Shown: positions 6,114 through 9,761 of the stretch, piece after piece
Layout: each line of letters opens with the position of its first letter
Position numbering within the stretch: position 1 is the first letter of the stretch
Notes under the pieces: generated by a model
The model's database searches: none
Seen by the model: only the letters and a program-made list of their open reading frames with translations
What the model was told of the DNA's origin: nothing
Source: JAPOPJ01 sp964538885
GTDB taxonomy: Archaea; Thermoproteota; Nitrososphaeria; Nitrososphaerales; Nitrosopumilaceae
DNA: 9,761 nucleotides
Reading direction: 5' to 3'
NCBI GenBank assembly: GCA_964538885.1
Contig: CAZIHR010000068.1
Span: 1 to 9,761, forward strand
Program-made: the position numbers and the translations under genes

Positions 6114-7184
6114 CTAAACTATATTCATGGTTGCCTCAAGAATGGGAATCTCTGTATCAATTATCTTTTCAACTGCTGGCACTAGACCAGATCTGGCCCG
6201 AACATTTTCATCATATATTTCAGATATTTGATCCCGGAACAGCAATTTGATCCCAGGTAGTGCAGTGATGCCTTCATCCACAGTTCTGGGATCTGAAATA
6301 TCAAGAATCAGAGTTCCTTTCTTCTTTTCTTCCATAATAAGATGAATTCGGTCATATGTGATCAGGAAATAGTCAGAAGTGGTTGCCACAAAGATTATAT
6401 CGAATTTGTCAAATCCACTCAATACATCACCAAATTCAATGGGTTTGCCGCCCAGTATATGTGAAAATCCCATGGCGCGTTCAATGGTACGGCTTGTCAC
6501 CTCAAATGTAATGCCATTCTTATTGAGTGTCTTGGCAACCATTGCGGCGGGTCTACCAGTTCCAATCAAAAGTATCTTCTTCTTTGCATCAAGACCTGCC
6601 TTTTCAGTAGCTATCTTGACTGCAATGTCTCCAAGTGAAATAACATTGTCTCCTATGTGTGTTGTATCTCGTATGCGATTGGCAACTCGAATGGTACTCT
6701 CAAACAACTTGTTGAGTACTTTGCCTGAATTTCCTGCCTGCTTGGTACGAGAGACGGCTTCAGTTATCTCATCAAGTATCTCTTGTTTCCCCACCACTAC
6801 AGAGTCAAGCCCAGATGCGAGGCGAAGTAGATTATTGTATACATCTGTCCCCTTGTACACCTCTATGGTCTGATCAAAGTGGTCAATGTCGTTTTGTTCT
6901 AGTTCAACTAGAGACACCCATGTCTCTTTGATCTTGTTTAATACGAGTTGCTTGCCCTCTTCTCGTCGCGCATCAGCTGTATCATCTGACTTTGAATGGC
7001 TTACAGTAAAAATCTCCACTCTGCTTGCAGTTTGTATTATGATGCATTCATCCACTTCTGGAATCTGTACGAATGCGGCAGTTGCGGCATCCACATCCTT
7101 GAAAGAGTATCGTGTCAGCGCATACAGAGGTATATTTTTGAATGTTACACGAGTATTTGATATGTCAAAATTAAAGCCACACAT
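6114..7184 (-). CDS. Glutamyl-tRNA reductase homologue lacking catalytic residues
   Basis: This 356-residue protein is clearly related to HemA/GluTR, which reduces Glu-tRNA to glutamate-1-semialdehyde for tetrapyrroles. Recognisable regions are the N-terminal domain ending 'IIIQTASRVEIF' (50-59), 'LLRLASGLDSVVVG' (119-132), the NADPH Rossmann motif 'KKILLIGTGRPAA' (202-214) with 'TSRTIERA', and 'LILDISDPRTVDE'. Key positions are changed. The TCNR motif with the catalytic Cys is T52-A53-S54-R55. The conserved His of 'HLFRV' is Asn118. 'GExQIxGQ' is 'GKQEILDE' (K133, E135, E139), losing all three substrate-contacting side chains. It stops about 60-80 residues short, removing most of the dimerisation domain. 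The codons show no frameshift, so this looks like a maintained paralogue rather than decay. It lies 10 bp behind the alanine-rich gene, in one operon. It should not be annotated as hemA without a check for a second, canonical copy. Confidence 0.85.
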   Translation of the reverse strand: MCGFNFDISNTRVTFKNIPLYALTRYSFKDVDAATAAFVQIPEVDECIIIQTASRVEIFTVSHSKSDDTADARREEGKQLVLNKIKETWVSLVELEQNDIDHFDQTIEVYKGTDVYNNLLRLASGLDSVVVGKQEILDEITEAVSRTKQAGNSGKVLNKLFESTIRVANRIRDTTHIGDNVISLGDIAVKIATEKAGLDAKKKILLIGTGRPAAMVAKTLNKNGITFEVTSRTIERAMGFSHILGGKPIEFGDVLSGFDKFDIIFVATTSDYFLITYDRIHLIMEEKKKGTLILDISDPRTVDEGITALPGIKLLFRDQISEIYDENVRARSGLVPAVEKIIDTEIPILEATMNIV

Positions 7185-7194
7185 ACTAAATCAT

Positions 7195-7905
7195 CTACGC
7201 TTTTAGCTTGTTTCTTCCGCCCCTTGCAGTACGGAACACATTCATTCCAAGGAAATAATTTTCATGGAGAGATTCCAGATAAGTTATGTTATGTTTTACT
7301 CGAGCCAGATCTTTTGTAGTTGCATCAGGATTGTTTTTTAATTCTTCTAGGCGCGCTTTCTCATCTTCTAGAAAACGTGTTACGCCCGACTCGTAGTTGG
7401 ATAGGCCACCAAATTCTGGGCTTAGTACATGTTGGGGGGAGTATTTTGGAGTATTGTCTACAGGAATCTCTGCCTTTCTTGTAAGTTCATCCTGCTGCTC
7501 TTGGGAGAGTATTGGTACTAGGAATCGATCTTTTTTGTGCAGAAAGAATTCTGGCTCATGCATCTCCCGTCTAAAGATCTCCTCACTCTGACGTTTGAAT
7601 GTATGACTTTGATCCTTGGCAGTCTTTGCCGTGATTTCATCGGCGATAGCACGATACTCTACCTCGGCAGCTGCCTCTGCTGCCGCTTTTGCTGATGCGA
7701 CCTTTGCCAGAGCTGCTTTTGCTGCAAGTTCGGCATCATCTACTGCTTTTGCTGCAACTTCGGCCGCCTTGATTGCCTTAGCTGTAGTCTCACCCTTGTT
7801 AGTTTCAGCACTTGTTTTTGTAGATGACTTTGCATCAGAAGCCTTGGTGGTGTTTGACGCAGAATCGCCAACAGGTTTTTGTTCGGATGAGGATTTCTCA
7901 GGCAT
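7195..7905 (-). CDS. Alanine-rich coiled-coil hypothetical protein
   Basis: This 236-residue soluble protein is counted from ATG 7905; a TTG one codon earlier is a less likely start. Residues 1-42 are a Ser/Thr/Lys/Ala-rich disordered tail. Residues about 43-82 are almost pure Ala/Lys/Glu/Asp ('AAEVAAKAVDDAELAAKAAL'), likely a long helix or coiled coil. From about residue 100 the composition becomes normal ('SEEIFRREMHEPEFFLHKKD', 'PQHVLSPEFGGLSNYESG'), and the C-terminus holds a charged helix and a basic tail ('RTARGGRNKLKA'). I recognise no family, signal peptide or membrane segment. It is the first gene of a two-gene operon: the GluTR-like gene starts 10 bp after its stop, so a joint function, such as a partner or scaffold for that protein, is a reasonable guess. 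A TATA-like element lies about 30 nt upstream. Confidence 0.8.
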   Translation of the reverse strand: MPEKSSSEQKPVGDSASNTTKASDAKSSTKTSAETNKGETTAKAIKAAEVAAKAVDDAELAAKAALAKVASAKAAAEAAAEVEYRAIADEITAKTAKDQSHTFKRQSEEIFRREMHEPEFFLHKKDRFLVPILSQEQQDELTRKAEIPVDNTPKYSPQHVLSPEFGGLSNYESGVTRFLEDEKARLEELKNNPDATTKDLARVKHNITYLESLHENYFLGMNVFRTARGGRNKLKA

Positions 7906-7930
7906 CAAATTTGTACTAAAATTGCCTGAA

Positions 7931-7940
7931 TTTTAATATT
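7931..7940 (-). promoter_or_regulatory. TATA-like box of the alanine-rich/GluTR-like operon
   Basis: On the minus strand 'aatattaaaa' is centred about 30 nt upstream of the ATG at 7905. Spacing is slightly long for a leaderless start but acceptable. No second promoter is evident in the 10-bp gap before the GluTR-like gene, which supports co-transcription. Confidence 0.35.
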
Positions 7941-7992
7941 CTTGTGATGATAGTATAACATAAGGTTCTCGTTGATTTATCAAATGAGTATA

Positions 7993-8058
7993 ACTATACA
8001 TACCAAAATATTGAACATAAAGATGGATTAGAACCATACACACCAAAATTGAATTCAT
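7993..8058 (+). repeat. Imperfect direct repeat pair in an intergenic region
   Basis: Two copies of a roughly 26-bp sequence start at 7993 and 8033, 40 bp apart. They share 'AC.ATACA.ACCAAAAT' followed by 'TGAA' and 'CAT', with a 2-bp indel in between. They sit in the 328-bp spacer between the alanine-rich gene and the HEPN gene. The spacing is near four DNA turns, as for paired protein sites, but two copies are too few to exclude chance in AT-rich DNA. The spacer holds no supported gene. Confidence 0.4.
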
Positions 8059-8063
8059 GAATT
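8052..8063. repeat. 12-bp perfect palindrome
   Basis: AATTCATGAATT is self-complementary over 12 bp and overlaps the end of the second direct repeat. It could be a dimeric regulator site. It is AT-rich, so modest weight only. Confidence 0.35.
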
Positions 8064-8159
8064 GCAAAGATTTGCAAAATGGAATGTGCTGATACAAATT
8101 AGCAGATGTAATAAATTCAAAAAATGCATAGTCATGGTGAGTCAAAGTTGTTAAGATGA

Positions 8160-8171
8160 GCAACTAGTTGC
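8160..8171. repeat. 12-bp perfect palindrome downstream of the HEPN gene
   Basis: GCAACTAGTTGC is self-complementary, and the left arm also pairs with 'agttg' at 8146-8150. It lies about 60 bp past the HEPN stop and 250 bp upstream of the alanine-rich operon. It may be a regulator site or part of a weak terminator hairpin. Confidence 0.35.
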
Positions 8172-8233
8172 CAAGTATTATATCCATATTACAATAAAAT
8201 TTGATGTAAAGAATTTTGTGAGAAACAGCTAAA

Positions 8234-8719
8234 TTAGTGTATTATAAGACCCAACTTTTTTGCCAGCGATACACGTTGGTCATCATCAAATTGGCCAGTC
8301 TCATGTATCTGAGAAATGATATCATAACAGTGTAATCTTAGACGGATGCTGTTTACCGCGTCAACCTTTCTTCCATGTCTAATATCATTTCTAAGCGATT
8401 GTATAATTCGCATCTTGTATTCAAGGATCATCTTGTCAACAAAGATCGATTCAAAGTAGTTCCTCCAATTATCTCGTCGCAGAATTATCTTGCCATAGCT
8501 GTCAAAATTGAGATAGTCTACCGGTCCATAATCTGGCTTGTTTAATATATCATTGATCTTCTTGGCATCTGCATGTCTCTCTGATGCATCTCGTCTTATC
8601 TCTGGTGGGATGCACGAGTCCCACCAATTTTTTGTATTTGAGAGTCTTTCCACGATGAATTTCTTCATGTCACTCTCAAAATAATCAAGCACATGTTGAT
8701 CTACTAGTTCATCTGCCAT
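8234..8719 (-). CDS. Swt1-like HEPN domain protein
   Basis: This 161-residue soluble protein is all-helical in appearance. 'WWDSCIPPEIRRDA' (32-45) followed by 'PVDYLNFDSYGKIILRRDNW' (66-85) and 'RNDIRHG' (110-116) is the pattern of Swt1-type HEPN domains ('WW...iP', 'L.Y.tF.dl..II....W', 'RN.i.H'). R110-x4-H115 is the HEPN RxxxxH motif, which forms the RNase site in active members when dimerised. No partner nucleotidyltransferase (MNT) or antitoxin-like gene is adjacent, and no extra domain is fused. It may act as a stand-alone RNase, RNA-binding protein or orphan toxin; this is inference. The ATG at 8719 fits a weak TATA-like box ('cttttagc') about 26 nt upstream. The reading frame is intact. 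Confidence 0.75.
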   Translation of the reverse strand: MADELVDQHVLDYFESDMKKFIVERLSNTKNWWDSCIPPEIRRDASERHADAKKINDILNKPDYGPVDYLNFDSYGKIILRRDNWRNYFESIFVDKMILEYKMRIIQSLRNDIRHGRKVDAVNSIRLRLHCYDIISQIHETGQFDDDQRVSLAKKLGLIIH

Positions 8720-8805
8720 ATAATGTAGTTAGAAATATTGGCTAAAAGTCTATTGGTAATTTTGTAGTATTAAGTTATTTGTGTTTTTTATTTGATGTAA
8801 TTTAG

Positions 8806-9068
8806 TTGGGTGATTTTGTTATCAAGTTTAATTTGTTGTCAATATATGGCAAAAAGACTCTGATAGAATATGTGCTAAAGCAGACTCGTATGATAACCCC
8901 TCAAGAGACTGCAAGTAATTTACATGAATGAGATAGAATTAATTGATAGTATATACCATCAATGATTCTTTTGAGGTATATTGGAAGGAGAAAACATACA
9001 TGAGTATAATTGGAGAAAATCTTGTGATTTGTGGAAATTCTAAATTGGTAGGATCATATTTCTTTTGA
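8806..9068 (+). pseudogene. Coding-like remnant spread over three frames
   Basis: No single frame is longer than 42 codons, but three consecutive pieces read like protein. TTG 8806 to TGA 8931 gives 'KTLIEYVLKQTRMITPQETA'; ATG 8924-8965 gives 'MNEIELIDSIYHQ'; the third frame, open 8943-9068, gives 'TINDSFEVYWKEKTYMSIIG' and 'ENLVICGNSKLVGSYFF'. Each hands over to the next within a few bases, as expected for a gene with two small indels. An ATG at 9000 with a 'ggaaggag' 9 nt before it could instead start a 22-residue peptide. No family is assigned. The 'TPQETA...NEIELIDSIY' stretch faintly recalls RasGEF helices, but this is too weak to use. Confidence 0.35.
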
Positions 9069-9071
9069 TTG

Positions 9072-9182
9072 ATGCCGAAATCCAAATATATTGAATGGTA
9101 TAGTGACAGACATGCAAAGAATATCTATATCCATCACAATACAAGAACATGGGAATTATTGGGGGAGGATGTGATTGTCTGA
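9072..9182 (+). CDS. Very small hypothetical protein (36 residues)
   Basis: ATG 9072 begins 'MPKSKYIEWYSDRHAKNIYI' and ends 'WELLGEDVIV'. It is basic at the start, rich in aromatic residues, and unlike the random translations nearby. Its stop overlaps the TTG start of the next gene by 8 nt, which suggests translational coupling. An AT-rich 'ctaaatt' about 30 nt upstream could be a TATA box. No family is recognised. It could also be the tail of the broken gene just upstream, since that frame ends only 3 bp before it. Confidence 0.4.
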   Translation: MPKSKYIEWYSDRHAKNIYIHHNTRTWELLGEDVIV

Positions 9183-9366
9183 AGAAAGTCCAAAGATTGT
9201 CATTGCAACGCTGAAGATGCCTGATGGTAAAGAATATGAGATTCCCATGCCTGCCAAGATATTTAGTTCCGGGAGACATGGATTTTACAGTCAGATACCG
9301 CCCATTGCATTTAACAACGAAGTGTATGGTGGACAGATCCAAATCTGGAAAAAGTCAGAAAAATAA
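9175..9366 (+). CDS. Small conserved-looking hypothetical protein (63 residues)
   Basis: This compact beta-rich frame reads 'PKIVIATLKMPDGKEYEIPM', then 'SSGRHGFYSQIPPIAFNNEV' and 'YGGQIQIWKKSEK'. Alternating hydrophobic residues and Gly turns suggest a small beta barrel or sheet. Proteins of this look recur in thaumarchaeal genomes, as far as I recall, but no function is known to me. The start is TTG at 9175, overlapping the stop of the upstream 36-residue gene; the first in-frame ATG ('MPDGKEYE', 9217) would remove the first strand, so TTG is preferred. The gene is intact and converges on the dehydrogenase gene 73 bp away; that gap is AT-rich at its left end and shows no clear terminator. 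Confidence 0.65.
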   Translation: MSEESPKIVIATLKMPDGKEYEIPMPAKIFSSGRHGFYSQIPPIAFNNEVYGGQIQIWKKSEK

Positions 9367-9439
9367 TACAAAAAAAGGAATTCCCCGACAATACAACTCT
9401 GCTTTTGTTTGACTGTCTAAACTGACGGATATCTTCCGT

Positions 9440-9761
9440 TTATGGCCTCAACAGTATTTTGAGTGATTCAGAAATTCGTGCATGTTTGATTGCCTCGTTG
9501 ATCTCTTCTAATGGGTATGTGGCACAAATTATATCATCTACAGATACCATGCCAGTTGCAAGTGCATCTATTGCTGGCCTGAAAACTCCACATCTAGAAC
9601 CAAGCAATGTAATTTCATCTACTACGACAGGCGTAAGATCAAGATTTTCTTTTGATGTAATTGTTGACTTTAAAACTATCGTGCCACGCGGTTTTACCAG
9701 TTTTATGGCATCAGAAAAGCCTGAATTGCTACCTGTTGCCTCCACAACTAGGTCAAAGGAG
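9440..9761 (-). CDS. MDR-family dehydrogenase (zinc alcohol dehydrogenase-like), C-terminal part
   Basis: This is the last 106 or so residues of a medium-chain dehydrogenase/reductase; the gene continues past the right edge. The frame is open from 9761: 'SFDLVVEATGS' is the end of the NAD(P)-binding Rossmann fold, followed by 'AIKLVKPRGTIVLKST', 'TPVVVDEITLLGSRCGVF' (a typical MDR signature) and 'ATYPLEEINEAIKHARISES'. The internal GTG at 9745 is not the start. The N-terminal zinc-binding and catalytic residues are outside the window, so metal content and substrate (alcohol, polyol, threonine or sugar) cannot be judged. It stops at TAA 9440-9442, convergent with the small beta-rich gene. The visible part is intact. 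Confidence 0.85.
   Translation of the reverse strand, partial: SFDLVVEATGSNSGFSDAIKLVKPRGTIVLKSTITSKENLDLTPVVVDEITLLGSRCGVFRPAIDALATGMVSVDDIICATYPLEEINEAIKHARISESLKILLRP

Noticed and set aside
6379..7206. Plus-strand frames of 164 and 106 residues
   Set aside because: They are antisense of the GluTR-like gene, rich in Ser/Leu as expected of a shadow.
7616..7936. Plus-strand alanine-rich frame of 106 residues
   Set aside because: It is a shadow produced by the GC-rich alanine codons of the minus-strand gene; the minus frame has a sensible C-terminal domain and operon context.
7933..8163. 76-residue minus-strand hydrophobic frame
   Set aside because: It spans the repeats and the operon promoter, has irregular composition and no start signals; it is probably spacer.
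8924..8965. RasGEF-like helix pattern
   Set aside because: The resemblance covers about 20 residues across a frame change and is too weak to name.
9040..9342. 100-residue minus-strand frame
   Set aside because: It lies antisense to the two small plus-strand genes, which read more naturally.

Overview
The window looks archaeal, most likely from a Nitrosopumilus-type ammonia-oxidising thaumarchaeon (Nitrososphaerota). The protein sequences read as thaumarchaeal. AT-rich TATA-like boxes lie about 25-30 nt upstream of several start codons and ribosome binding sites are mostly absent, which suggests leaderless transcripts. No rRNA, tRNA or CRISPR array was seen. All family assignments come from reading motifs by eye; no search was run.

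Region 1 (1 to about 3.93 kb) is a graveyard of broken genes. From left to right it holds a multiply frameshifted ISH3-like DDE transposase on the minus strand; a DUF3800 gene split by a frameshift, whose start overlaps the stop of a cysteine desulfurase that has lost its N-terminal half; a small unassigned ORF; an N-terminal scrap of an IS5-like transposase; a frameshifted 5' half of an IS110 (DEDD) transposase; a helix-turn-helix scrap of an integrase-type transposase abutting it head-on; and a small hydrophilic gene broken by one frameshift.

Region 2 (3.97 to 7.9 kb) is intact chromosomal sequence. It holds an inositol monophosphatase-family sugar phosphatase (plus) converging within 2 bp on a ferredoxin/flavodoxin-NAD(P)+ reductase-like flavoprotein (minus); a 54-residue DUF1059 candidate zinc protein (plus); and a two-gene minus-strand operon of an alanine-rich coiled-coil protein followed by a glutamyl-tRNA reductase homologue. 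That homologue keeps the fold motifs but has lost the catalytic cysteine, the conserved histidine, the substrate-contacting Glu/Gln residues and the C-terminal dimerisation domain. It is the most interesting object here: probably a GluTR paralogue with a different job.

Region 3 (7.9 to 9.76 kb) contains an AT-rich spacer with short repeats and palindromes, a solitary Swt1-like HEPN protein (minus), a coding-like remnant readable only by changing frame, two small overlapping plus-strand genes, and the C-terminal end of an MDR-family (zinc alcohol dehydrogenase-like) gene running off the right edge.

Frameshifts are confined to region 1 and 8.8-9.07 kb, while 3.97-8.72 kb has none. This favours real decay over uniformly poor sequence.
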